Source of the DNA: Conus ventricosus
Taxonomy: Eukaryota; Mollusca; Gastropoda; Neogastropoda; Conidae
Length of the DNA stretch: 64,000 nucleotides
Assembly (NCBI GenBank): GCA_018398815.1
Contig: CM031604.1
Span: 54,748,485-54,812,484, forward strand
Reading direction: 5' to 3'
Position 1 is the stretch's first letter; each line of letters begins with the position of its first letter. The notes under the pieces are model-generated. The model ran no database searches, was not told the DNA's origin, and was given only the letters and a program-made list of their open reading frames with translations. The translations under genes were made by a program, and so were the position numbers. This document shows positions 53,701 through 64,000 of this stretch, in pieces.

Positions 53701-56190
53701 TCATGACGACTCAGCCAATAGCTGCGGACTTGTTCGCGATGACCATGTAATAATGAAAAAGGACCGCGCTGTTCTTGGCATTAATGGCTAGGATTCCTTG
53801 GTCTTTATTACTAAATATTAACCCAATATTAAGAGATAATGTATTAAGTGTCGTCCATACAGAATACTTGGTTGAGTAGACAAAAGGCCAGTGACATATC
53901 CCAATATTCCGGTAAACGTCTATAGTATACCAGCTAATTTTTTTTAATAATTGCAAGAAGTCAAGCTGTTTTTTTACCATGATTTATTGGTGGAGGCGAT
54001 GGCGGGGACGCACTGACTTTGCTCTCCACCAGTGTATTGCTCACAGTGTAATTATTGCAAAATTAAAGGCCGTTATAACGTTGCTAATGTGACACATGCT
54101 CTTAAACCGGTTCGTATGTTCTGTGTGTTGAGTCTTCATAAAATTTTTTCGATAGTTTTCTTATTCTATTCACTTGAGGTTCGTATGGTCGGTCTGTAGG
54201 TCGTCACTTTAGTCTTGCTGATCTTTCTTGTTCAAGATCTTTAGTCATTTGTTTATTTTTCTTTAATATCAGGCCTAAGTTGGCGTCATCAGCCTCAAGA
54301 GTTTTCTTTTTCTCTTTTTTTATGCTCATCTGTTCACTTGTTTTGCTAAATTGTTTGTTAATTCGCCTTGATCTTCTTAAAGCATGATAAGGGCCTTATT
54401 TCCGCTGGTAGCGGGTTGTGTGTAAGTTCTTTTAACGCTGTTTCTTCTGAAAAAACTGGATTTGCTTCTTTTAACATTTATTAATTCACCTGTGATTGAG
54501 TTAATTCTTTAAGTTCCTGTTTGCATTTGGATTATTTGTTGGGAGTTCTTTCAGTGTGTTTGAGTTATAGAACTGATCTATTAATTTTGGTTAACAAGAC
54601 CAATGGCGATTTTGATTTTTACACTAGTTTTGTATAATTGTCTTTGGCTAAAAAACTTTGATGGGTTGGGGTTTTAGTTGTAAGCGACCAGAATTTCTTG
54701 CTGTCTTTACAACAAATGAATCTTTTAATTCAAAATCATTTGGGTCTATAATTCGGGAGGTTCTAGAACCTAATCTTTTGTAAAATGTCGACCCGTACTT
54801 TCTGTTAAATACGTCGCAGAGAGCGTGAGGATTGCGTGTCAAAGGGATCATTTCATCATTTCGTCTCAGGGTCAAAAAACATATATCTTCTATCTTCAAT
54901 TTGATGTTTAAATAATTAACTTGTTTTATTTTGTTTATAAAATAATGGCACAAGCATATGGTGATTCTTGGCCCGTTATAGAAAGCTGAAAGAAACCGTG
55001 GCGTTGCTGGGAAAATAAACGGAATATTATGTCCAAATAATCATTATATTGATTGCTGATCAACAAAAAAAATTTTTAGTTAGATTTGCAGATAGGAGGG
55101 ATGTTTGATCGCCCCCCACCACCTGAGGTTGCACGGTTTACTTTAAAATAGAAACTAGCTTTCCAAAAACAGACAAACCAGAAACAGTTGTCCAGAATTT
55201 GGGAGGGCAATGTTAAGAAAATTTCTGTAAAAATTGAGGGGCAAGACAGAGTATTTTCTATAAACCATGAGCCATATTTTTAACCTATTCTGATCTCTGG
55301 CGAAACGCGAATGAAAGGAAGATCTTGCGTTTCAAGACTCGCAAGAAGAAGCCACTAAAACTTAGAATAGGCGCGACTCGCCTCAGTGCTAAAAGCAGCA
55401 AACAATGGCTTAGCTGCCAGTTATGGTTGGTAATCGTTTTCTTCCCTAGATTTGAGTTGTTAAAGCGAATGCCCCATACTTCAACGGAGATTAAAAGGAA
55501 GATTTGTTCATTGAACTAAACTTTTAATGAATAAAGGTGTTATAATCAGAAGACGCAAGTACAGTTTGAATCTCGTTAGAGTTTGAGCGTTGTTAGAACT
55601 GATTTAGCAAAGTGATTGGAAATCAATTATAAGTCCCAACTCCATTATATTACGAAACGTAGGTCATCATAAACATACTAGAAGCCGGGCAGACATATAG
55701 GACTTTTCAGGTTTTAGCGTCTCAGCAAGATCGCTTAAAGGTATTTTTATTGCTGTGTTGGAAGATGAAGAACATTCAAAGCGGAAGTGAAAAGTTTTTT
55801 AATCCAAAAATAACGAAAGTACAATGTTCGATTGAGGGCAGTCTAACAAAGCTATGCTAGCGGACTTAGACCTTATCATCATTTTGACGAAATAGAAATT
55901 TTTGGGGGTGGGAGGGGGTAGGGTCAAAGCAGGGACCTCTTGCGGCTAAAGATCTACACCTTCACAGTGTAATGACTTGTGATTATTTAACAAACAAATA
56001 GTGTATGGATTGACCTAAGGTAAACGGAGGTAATCAGTTCATGTAGCGTGAGAGAGGAGAATGTGCGGAGTAATAAACATTCAATTGGATAAAGAAGTAG
56101 AAGCGATAAAGCTGAATGTAATGTTTTTATTCTGATGCGCAGTGACTATTGAATGGTAAGAGATTAAAAGATGTTATTATAAATTATTTT
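50701..56190. other. Polinton P2 interior, unassigned degenerate coding
   Basis: It is homologous to P1 27503-33570. The clearest frame is on the minus strand (54648-54953, 101 codons), which has a P1 counterpart near 32060-31740 sharing the SRIIDP / SRII-P region. No capsid, ATPase, integrase or protease signature could be identified. A plus-strand frame at 51522-51779 lacks protein-like conservation with P1. Confidence 0.4.
54648..54953 (-). CDS. Unassigned Polinton frame
   Basis: A 101-codon frame begins at a Met and reads, in part, KIEDICFLTLRRNDEMIPLT, then ALCDVFNRKYGSTFYKRLGS and RTSRIIDPNDFELKDSFVVK. Composition and the absence of stops look genuine, and P1 holds a diverged copy on the same strand (KVGEIYKSIWPRTSRII near 31900-31840). 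The frame probably continues past its stop through indels toward 54000. I do not recognise the family. Confidence 0.4.
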   Translation of the reverse strand: MCHYFINKIKQVNYLNIKLKIEDICFLTLRRNDEMIPLTRNPHALCDVFNRKYGSTFYKRLGSRTSRIIDPNDFELKDSFVVKTARNSGRLQLKPQPIKVF

Positions 56191-56195
56191 TTCAA

Positions 56196-56830
56196 TTGAT
56201 AAAACGATGTCTGTTCAGGTTTATCACAATGTGCTACGCGGCAAAAAGACGGATAGAGGAAATTGCTGTTATAGAAACTGAAGTAAAAACTGCGATTAAC
56301 AACATTACACAAATGCAACAAAAACTAGGCCGGGACTTTCAATATAAGCCAACAAACGAGGTATTCTGTGCCTTTAAAGCTGTTAATATGTATTACTGGA
56401 GCATCGACTATTAGTGTGCAGCAGCAGGAACGAGTGGTAGGTCTCTAGCAACAGGGTAGGGTGAGCAGTTTACCTCTAGGCGGTTTGTCTTTAGTCTTGG
56501 CTGTGTTCATTAGCTGTAGGTTCTGCTGGCAAAAAATTAAAAAACTAAACTCCAAAAAGACCAGCTATGGTTCACTAATAACGGCTCATAAACTTGGTTC
56601 TTTAAATGAAATAAATTAAAGGCTAGTGACTCAAATCAACGGATGAAGAATTTAATCGTTTACGGCCGATTTTGAGGACTACAAAAGAAAAAGTTGATTT
56701 CAAAGAAAGGCAGGACAAGTTTTTCTCACGCAGAGCCGAAGCAGATAAAAAGGAATGCTTGAAAAAAGTAAAACGAAACATAAAACTCTGTTCTAAACAG
56801 TCACATTAACCAATGCCAAGGGGTTTATTA
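56196..56830 (+). pseudogene. Hydrophobic, coiled-coil-type protein upstream of polB (P2 copy)
   Basis: The first 60 codons are open: RRIEEIAVIETEVKTAINNI then TQMQQKLGRDFQ, a likely coiled coil. Around 56390-56510 shifted frames give a Gly/Ala/Leu-rich hydrophobic stretch (LGGLSLVLAV), and after 56520 a Lys-rich region with RQDKFFSRRAEADKKECL. The arrangement equals that in P1. The function is unknown to me. Confidence 0.5.
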
Positions 56831-56929
56831 TTAGTTTTAAGAGCCAAGGCAAAAAGACCGTTGATATTGGTTCTGATTAAGTATTTTTTATTATTAAATA
56901 AATATTTTGTGTTAGAAAGAGACTCAAAA

Positions 56930-59900
56930 TGGTAAGTTTATGAAGGACAAGACGAATTTTTGAGCAATGCAAGAACTTTGTCCTGGCAGAAATGATATTG
57001 ATTTAGAGTCATTGATCAGCAAGCGGTACGGGGCCAAGTGTGTGGTCACTTCTGCTATTTCTCAAGTTCAAGTAAAACTAACAATAGACCGCAGTTAAAG
57101 TATGTAGTGTGTTGTAATTGATATGTAAATAAATGAAGAAAATTAGAAGTCTGGGTTCAAACAAACAGCAGATATTCTTTCTCTATGACTGAAGTCTGGT
57201 TTGGCAGACGAATGTTGCACAGTTTGGACGCTGCTGCTGAAGAAGCCAAAATGAGAGGCTTTGGTTGGTCAGCGGGCGAAGTCTAGAGATCATATTAAAA
57301 CAGTTAAGTATGCGCCGATTGTTGGAAGTCTCACATTCATACCTCCAGCATTGTAGCAATAAAGCAGTTCTAACATAAAGACTAAGCAACAAATGTTTTA
57401 ATGTGGTGTGATCTTGCAAGGCTGCATTACGCCGCAAGAACGAGAGAGAGTGTCTAACTATCGCCCTTACATCAATGATCTTAACTTTAGAGGAATATCT
57501 TTTCGTTTCGTGGATTCATTGATTGTATGAAGAACCCAAAAAAAAACCCCTAACTGTTAATGTTTACCATGGGATGAGGAAACGATTTGGTGCCAATTAA
57601 GTGTTCAAGACCAGTCCAACAATAGGCGACCAGACTAAAATTCATGTGGACTTTACTACTGATGTTTTCACAGCGGGGCTACACATTAAAATTAATAGAC
57701 AATGAGTAGATTCTTGCGGGCATACTTCAAAGCATTAATTAAACAAGGATTCTGCGAAAATGTTAACACGATTATTCCTCTGTGCACAGCCGCGAGTGGT
57801 AACTATAAAACTTTGTAAAAGTTCTGTTAGATTGTAATACAGAATAATTACAGCCCAGAATGCAGTTAAAGTTAGTTTTAGAATGGAGGAAACGGATGCA
57901 AACAAGTCCATACGTGTTTAGCAGTTCGAGTCGTTATTGTTCCTTTGAAGGCCAGCACGCTAAAACTTCGAAAAACAGGTCTTAATGGTAATCATCAGTT
58001 TGTTCATTTGCCTTATTATGTTAGGGTCGGATGCGTCATTCAAGCACCAGAATTATATATAAGGACCAAGATGCTGCGAAAATTCTTAAAAGCATGAAGC
58101 ACGTGGTAAGGGGATGTTCTAAAAATCTGAATTTCTCTGAAAATCATAATGACTCCTGCAGATCAACACAGTTATGACTCTGCAACGCATGTTGGATTTG
58201 TGGTTTAGGCCTTCATCAGACGCGCGAAATCAACAGTAAGAGAATGATCACATTAGCGGAAAGTTCAGAGGGGCTGCGCATACCCCATCCTCTTCAACTA
58301 AAGTTTATCCAAAGACATGGAAGCTGCCATCTTTCTTTATAATTGCGAGGTTCGACTTCATTCTTATATTGCAAGCAGTAAAGCGTTCAGGTAGATGCAT
58401 TGCCACAGTCATCAGAAAGTAATGTGTTTCCCATTTAATAACAGGTCTTTCTAACGACTCTATGCAAACAATGATGGGTCATTTAGAGGCAATGGTATGT
58501 CCTTAAGTCTGCCCAATAAACGGAAAAATTTTTTGATCAACCTCTCGATTAGAAGGGGTTTACTTATGAGTACATGAACAGGTTGGGAAAGGTTTGATGT
58601 AGACTCACTTCGCCTAATGCGCCGTTCTTTTCTAGTCTTAGAGGAAAGGACATCGTGTTTGATTACCAGAATGCTCAAGATGCGTGCTGAAGTTGATTGT
58701 AAAAGATGGGAGATATCATGACTCCTATTTTAATGCCAGATGTATGTTTGGTTGGCGGACGTCTTTGAAAAAATTATAGAAAGACCTGCATGACACATTA
58801 CCAGTTTGGATCCTGCGCATTTATTTCTGCCCGGATGAGCTGGGCGCTTTCTTAAAGTTTACTGGAGTACAGATTGATTTATTGTTGACCTACAATGATA
58901 CAGATGATTGAAAACGGATTGGGGAGGAATTAGTATGGCGTCGCATCATTTACTGTAAAGCAAAAAACAAAATACTTGGTCATTATGATACGAGTAAAGA
59001 GTATAAGGTCTAAACTATCCATGTATTTAGAGGCAAACAATCTGTATGGATGGGACAATGCGCAATCGCTTCCATTACGCAAACTTTTAATGAACAAACA
59101 TACGACGATCTGAAAAATATACAAGGGGTATTAAAGTGGTTGAGCATGTTTTGATGCAGGTTAAGCGTTGGTTTCCTCTAGAAGTGACTTAGAATATCTC
59201 AGGAATCCAGGACCTGCATAATGACTTGCCATTAGCAGCAGAAAAGTCTAAAGGGATCCAAGAGAGCGCTATAACTTGTGCCTAATTCGTGTGCAAAAAA
59301 AATTATGTCTGTCCTTACGACTTCTACAATTGTATTTATGACATGGGCTGTAGTTGACTGCAGTTTATGTTATATAATTGCTTTTTTGATCAAAAACAGT
59401 TCATGAACCTTAAATCATGAAGAACACTGATCTCTGAACTAAATCCACAGATGCTTCAGGAAAAAGATTTTGCAAGCTGATGAAAACAGCTGTTTTGGAA
59501 AGATATGGAGAATCCGCACAAGCGCAAAGATGTCAGATTGGTCACAGAGAGGAATTGAAGAATTAAGGTGACTTTCCAAACCTAATTTTCAGGACTCAGA
59601 AGACTTTCTTGATAGCTTATTGGCATAATGATGATGAGAAGAAAGTCAAAATTAGACAAACTGTATTTATTGGGTTTACTGTTTTAAGAATTATCAAAGC
59701 TTTTGATGTTAGAATTTCTTTATGACTACTTTAAGCCTTTAGCCTGAGTCCAGATTCTTTCAAGGATACCAGATAGTTTTGTTATAGATTTTCCTACTGG
59801 AAGAACATCTATAAAGAATGGAAATCGAAGTGGTCTAATGGAGCGTGTGGATGGTACGACAGTCCGTTACCCTAAAGATTGGCTTTGATTCAATTTACTA

Positions 59901-60165
59901 CTAAAGGTTTTAGGAACGATGAAGGATGAATTATTGGAAAGGTTAATCAAGGAGGGTTGTGGGGTTTTTAAGGTCAAAATGTACAGTATTTCGACGCAGG
60001 AGAAAAATCATTAAGAAAGCAAAGGGATATTCGCAGCGTTGTGAGTTAAAAACTTATCATCATGACAACTACAAAGAAGCTTTGTTTGGCAATAAGGGAC
60101 TTTTATCTGGACACGTAAATGCGATTAATCTACATGAGATCAAAACACAACAGTTGTAACAAGAG
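56930..60165 (+). pseudogene. Polinton protein-primed DNA polymerase B, near full length, frameshifted (P2)
   Basis: Conserved blocks occur in order. Near 58126-58170 is NFSENHNDSC-like sequence, followed by HISGKFRGAAHTP (about 58249-58287). In the polymerase core GHYDTSKEYKV (about 58980) is followed by LEANNLYGW (59027-59053, the motif A region of protein-primed polymerases), DFCKLMK and NSCFGK (about 59468-59502, motif B region), MENPHKRKDVRLVTERN (59505-59555), and a motif C whose codons lie at 59765-59777 but are split by one extra A at 59771. The C-terminal part is MKDELLERLIKEG, then IKKAKG and KTYHHDNYKEALFGNKGLLS (about 60048-60107). The ~3.2-kb span suits a polymerase of ~1,050 residues. 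More than ten indels or stops interrupt it; some may be assembly errors. Confidence 0.85.
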
Positions 60166-63100
60166 TCATTAGATAGAACAAACACCAAAAACGGGGGTTG
60201 TTAATCCAGAGTTTTCATATGCATTCGGCAGGGAGATGCATAACAGGGGGGGTTTTATTTTTCATAACTTTTGTTATAAGTTCAATCATACGCTTCATCA
60301 AATTCATTTAAATCTTTTCTTATGTTTGCGTGACGAGTTCGAAATTTTTTATATTTCAAGATATTCTTTTTTCCCACTTTGGGGGTTTGTGTTGTAGAGA
60401 TCTGGATGATTTAGATAATTGAATAATCCCGAAAAATGTTTCCTTTAATAGCATACACGCATGAAATGATTCCGTATCATTTTCAAGGTCTCTTCCTTTA
60501 CAGTCTTGTTTTGTTTCTTGCACTTCCTTTGAGCTTCATTTTAAACTCAAATATATTTACGCTAAATTAATTAAAGCGGAACTGTGTCTGGCGGAATTAT
60601 CTGCAGTTCTTCTTTCAAAAGATACTTTGAGGAGCTGGTTGTTTTGTTGTGTCAGTTTTTCGTAATATTACACGGTGCGGATGCATCTTTACAATTCTTT
60701 TTATTTCATAGGGTCAACATCAAACTGGATCTGGTTGCCATATGGCGATGTGTATTCCCTTACGCTTCTACGGTAAATAAAGGTACCTTACTTTCAATCC
60801 AAAACGGTAATAGTTTGCTGGTGTATGGAGGTTTCAGGCCAAATTTATTTGTTTTTCTTTTGAATGCTTGTATGGTTTTGCTTTTAAATTCTTCATTATT
60901 CAGTTGCGGCGCGTCTGAAAACTGTGGGCAGTCTTTTAACCATTCTGTGTTGCGAGAATTGTTCATATGCTCTCAGTGATACTGGTATGAGAAAGTCTTT
61001 CAGCTAATGTTTGTTAAAGTTTTCTACTAAAGCCTGTGATCTGTGACTCCCGGAATGCCTCTTTTAATGGTAAGCTATGTTTCAACAATAATTGATTCAC
61101 TTGCCTTAAATTTTTTCCATCTTCGACTTGAATCATGCGAGGATAAGTTATAGGGCCTCCGATTGTATACAGTTGTATAGCGACAGCAACAGCAGAGGAA
61201 CTCTTTGTGTTAATGGTTCCGCATCTTTGTATTTGAAGCTATGTCAATGACTGTAAGTTAGTACTTAAAATCTTTTTCGTGAATCTATCAGAGGGTAAAA
61301 TATAGATGATCATTTGATGGGTGTCGTTTGGAGTTGGTGTTCACAAAAGTGCCGGTCTCTGTATTCGTCTGGGGTGGTAAATAAATTTGCCAAATCGCTT
61401 GTTTAGATAACCATTCTTTTGCTGTTTGTTACTGACTCAGCTGCTTGGCTTAGCTTTTGTATTGCTGTTGTGATACCCTTCCAATCTTTGGGTGAATATA
61501 GATTTTGTTATTTTTTATTCAGACAATTTTTATGCGCAAACAAAATACACGACAGTCATACAACGACAATAACCGATTTCTTGGCATCTTTTGTTTTTCT
61601 GATGGTGATAAAAGTCACTGAATTTGGTGGGGCATGTCTGGATGGTTTGCCTGTTACTAGATATTATTCTTTGATGCTTGGTCAACATTTTTAATGTGTA
61701 AGCTGCATGCCCTGTTCTTTCAGGGTGTTTAATAAAATCTAACTGCTCATGTCGCGGCCTTTCATAGGCGTCTTGTGCAGCTGCTAGTTGTCCATAGCTT
61801 TGTTATGCCTGTTTCTCTCGCGTCATCCTGAAGTTTACTAATGAATATTACTGCCGCTAAAAGCAAGCGCATTACCACAGCGCGCTATCATTATGGCGAG
61901 TGAAGCCATTTTTATAATGTATTTTTTTTCGTACATATTATATGGTCTGGAATTTTCCTTGCTTGACTAGAAATTCTTTTCGTGGAACCGAAGCTGCAAT
62001 GATAGCAAATCAGCTTTGCTGAATCCTCAAAAGTATTTGCCAAGATCTGCTGGTTTTAAATCTTAAAAGCTTTTACCAAGCATTGAGTATTCCTACACTT
62101 AGGCTCCAATAACAGCAGAATGGTATACAAGGTTAGCAACAGTTTTTATGGAGCTCTTTGTAGAAATAAATTTTTTAATTATTAAAAAAACATGAACAGT
62201 ATGATCTATAAGTACAGGGGGCTAAACCTTCCTGGAAATTATGAATGACCAAGTTAATGATCAAGCTATTATGCCCAAAAGGAGAGGCTGTATTCTTTGG
62301 CAGCATGTGGGGAAAACAAAACAGTTCCTCGGAACTGAATTCAGCATTTGAACAGATTTCAACAGTGTCGCGCAAGAATTTTAAAGTATCATAACAGGTA
62401 TGAAGCGCAGCTGGGTGTAGAATGGTAAAAAGTGTGGGGCCAAAGGCTCTAGGTTTGTACACTAAAACTAGTCAGTAGATTTGTCCATTGATTCTGAACA
62501 AGATTTACGTATGATTAAACGCAAGTTCCTGTTTTAACAAAGACAATTAGAGTCTCTAGGGGTGTGATTTATTACAGATTGGGAACATTGTTATCGCCAT
62601 TAATCATAGGATTAATTACATTTAATCATATAGATTTTATTCCCTTCAAAATGATCGAGCTGGAAAATCATTAGAACCAGATCAGGTGGAGAAAGAAAGT
62701 ATCCAAGCAGAAAATCATCAGAAAACACTGGAACGGGTGGAGACCTGTGAAAGAATCCGCATCCTGGGCGTGTTTAATGAGGAAAAAAATTAGCAGAGGG
62801 GAACAGCAAAAAATATTATGTTACAGCATCATGAAAAATAACGACGCCAGCGCCAGAACAAGTTGTTCCATGCGGCTATAAAAAACTCCATGCGATACAG
62901 ACTACAGCACCAAGTCTTCATCGGAATATTGAACTTAAAAAATGTTGCCATTTTTTGGCGCCATTTGCTGCTGTTGGGGGCGGTTATTATGGTTATAAAT
63001 ATATACACAATGGCAACAGAAACCGAAAAGCTATCAAAAATCTGAAGCGATAATAGCAGAAAAAAGACCCAGCAACGCCAGAAACAATAAAAAGCATAAT

Positions 63101-63390
63101 TTTGATCTTTTGAAATGGAAATATATTTAAAGAGCTTAATTTTAAATTTTTTAAATAAAAATAGATCCTGGACGTATTATAAAATGTGAAGTCAATAAAT
63201 AAAGACATGGAGCTCTAAAAGACATTTCCATATACCAGAATTGTAATCAATGCGGTTGCTTCGGATTGTAACACTTCCTTAAGATCTATGCAGAGAACGA
63301 GAGCAGGACTTTTCAACAATGGACACGTTTTTGGGCGTCGTGTGTATAATTAGGATCATTAATTTATGATAAAACATAGATACTTAGGTT
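60166..63390. other. AT-rich unassigned block downstream of P2 polB
   Basis: No known domain was found. Minus-strand frames look the more protein-like: 60760-60966 (68 codons, with FKSKTIQAFKRKTNKFG), the region near 61800-61680 (YERPRHEQLDFIKHPERTGH), and 62175-62462 (95 codons). A plus-strand segment near 62660-63045 is Glu/Lys-rich followed by a hydrophobic stretch LLLLGAVIMVINIYTM. These could be further Polinton genes transcribed toward polB. No right terminal repeat is visible before the minisatellites. Confidence 0.35.
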
Positions 63391-63394
63391 AACT

Positions 63395-63605
63395 GAGCAA
63401 AACTTGCTAAGAACTTGCCTTAAGAAACTTGCGGTAATGACTTGAGGAAAGACTAGTAAATGTCTTGTAATGACTTGTAAATGACTTGAGAATGAATAAG
63501 TAAGATTTGTGGAATGAACTTGAGAATGACTTAAGTAAGAACTTGTGAATGACTAAGGATGACTTGTGAATGACTTGAGAATGTTTAGTAAGAACTTGTG
63601 GATGA
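63395..63605. repeat. Degenerate short tandem repeat (TGACTTG-AGAA-like)
   Basis: Units such as GAATGACTTGAGAATG, AAGAACTTGTGAATGACT and GTAATGACTTGTAAATGACT recur about every 10-25 bases across ~200 bp. Confidence 0.8.
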
Positions 63606-63612
63606 TTGAAGT

Positions 63613-63755
63613 ACCTATGTGCATGCGTGGGGTGGGGGTTGTGCGTGCGTGGGGTGGGGGTGGGGGGACGAGCATGCGTGGGGTGGGGGGGGTGTGCATG
63701 CGTGGGGAGTGGGGGTTGTTGCGTGCGGGTGGTGGGGTGTGGGAGTGTGTGTGTT
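63613..63755. repeat. G-rich minisatellite (GCGTGGGGTGGGGG units)
   Basis: Four to five units of CATGCGTGGGGTGGGGG or GCGTGCGTGGGGTGGGGG, with several adjacent G tracts of 4-7. The spacing allows G-quadruplex formation on this strand. Frames across it are compositional. Confidence 0.85.
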
Positions 63756-63941
63756 TCGTGTACACAGAGCTTTATTTTTTGTCATGTGTTACACCACTTG
63801 AGTGCAATACAGTGCTTGGTTTTTCGATGCATTGGGCTCTTTTGTTGCAAGTTAATGCGCGCCAAGTGCCACACAACCAAGTTTATACACATCCCTCCTC
63901 TTTTTTCATCCTGGCTTGGGACTGGCATGGCAGAGTACCTA

Positions 63942-63969
63942 GTGGTTTTTTTTTTTTTTTTTTTTTTTA
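63942..63969. repeat. Poly-T run
   Basis: About 27 T near the window end, possibly the poly-A tail of an antisense retroelement; no body was identified. Confidence 0.8.
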
Positions 63970-64000
63970 ATGGCTTTGGCAGAGTAAAAAGGCAGCTAAA

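Larger units (their letters stand above)
50404..60165 (+). mobile_element. Polinton/Maverick element P2 with near-complete polB, no Gypsy insertion
   Basis: From the GAACAGTAATTTGCGC start (AGT at 50408) the sequence parallels P1 through the left repeat, the unassigned interior, the hydrophobic protein and the N-terminal half of polB. It then continues through polB parts that P1 lacks. It is consistently a little shorter than P1 (about 7.6 kb against 8.2 kb for the shared part), mostly through small deletions. The right terminal repeat was not found before 64000, so the element may extend into 60166-63390 or be truncated. Confidence 0.8.

Noticed and set aside
63395..63755. Possible CRISPR-like or regulatory array
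   Set aside because: The units are degenerate tandem minisatellites without regular spacers, in a eukaryotic context.

Overview
The window looks like nuclear DNA of a metazoan, most likely a marine invertebrate such as a mollusc (inference). The reasons are an animal-type NUAK kinase gene with a large phase-1 intron, abundant CA/GT microsatellites, and a dense mix of APE-type non-LTR retrotransposons with RNase H, CR1-like LINE pieces, a Ty3/Gypsy element, Tc1 and Harbinger-type DNA transposons and two Polinton/Maverick elements. No prokaryotic gene organisation, CRISPR array, rRNA or convincing tRNA gene was seen. There are two assembly gaps (100 N and 1000 N). Long mononucleotide runs and pervasive single-base indels suggest an incompletely polished long-read assembly, so many of the frameshifts reported here may be technical.

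Layout. 1-1520 is homopolymer-rich poor-quality sequence. 2670-9369 (possibly to 9657) carries the 3' part of a NUAK-family protein kinase gene (+): one exon of the kinase C-lobe, a 5.1-kb intron holding two 3' fragments of one non-LTR retrotransposon and tRNA-like SINE pieces, and a large exon with the end of the kinase domain and a tail with two GILK motifs. 11990-16848 is a 5'-truncated non-LTR retrotransposon (endonuclease, RT, RNase H, Cys/His tail) between two ~360-bp direct repeats; its RT is split by a 428-bp PIF/Harbinger-type MITE. 19471-20982 is a Tc1-like transposon bounded by matching terminal repeats. 20983-27160 has no gene I can support.

27161-43274 is a Polinton (P1) with ~300-bp terminal inverted repeats and family-B DNA polymerase remains. 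A 6.8-kb Gypsy element (35382-42139; gag, protease and integrase remains, no RT seen) is inserted in the polB frame. 43463-50403 holds a gap and then tandem copies of a ~2.9-kb composite unit (minus-strand RT fragment, GT microsatellite, plus-strand CR1-like fragment). From 50404 a second Polinton (P2) starts inside the third, partial unit. It matches P1 over ~8 kb, has no Gypsy insert, and runs through a near-complete but frameshifted polB to ~60165; its far end is not seen. 60166-63390 is unassigned and may be more of P2. The window ends in minisatellites.

The elements form a nested history: a MITE inside a LINE, a Gypsy inside a Polinton, and a Polinton inside a duplicated LINE composite. 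The only host gene I can support is NUAK.
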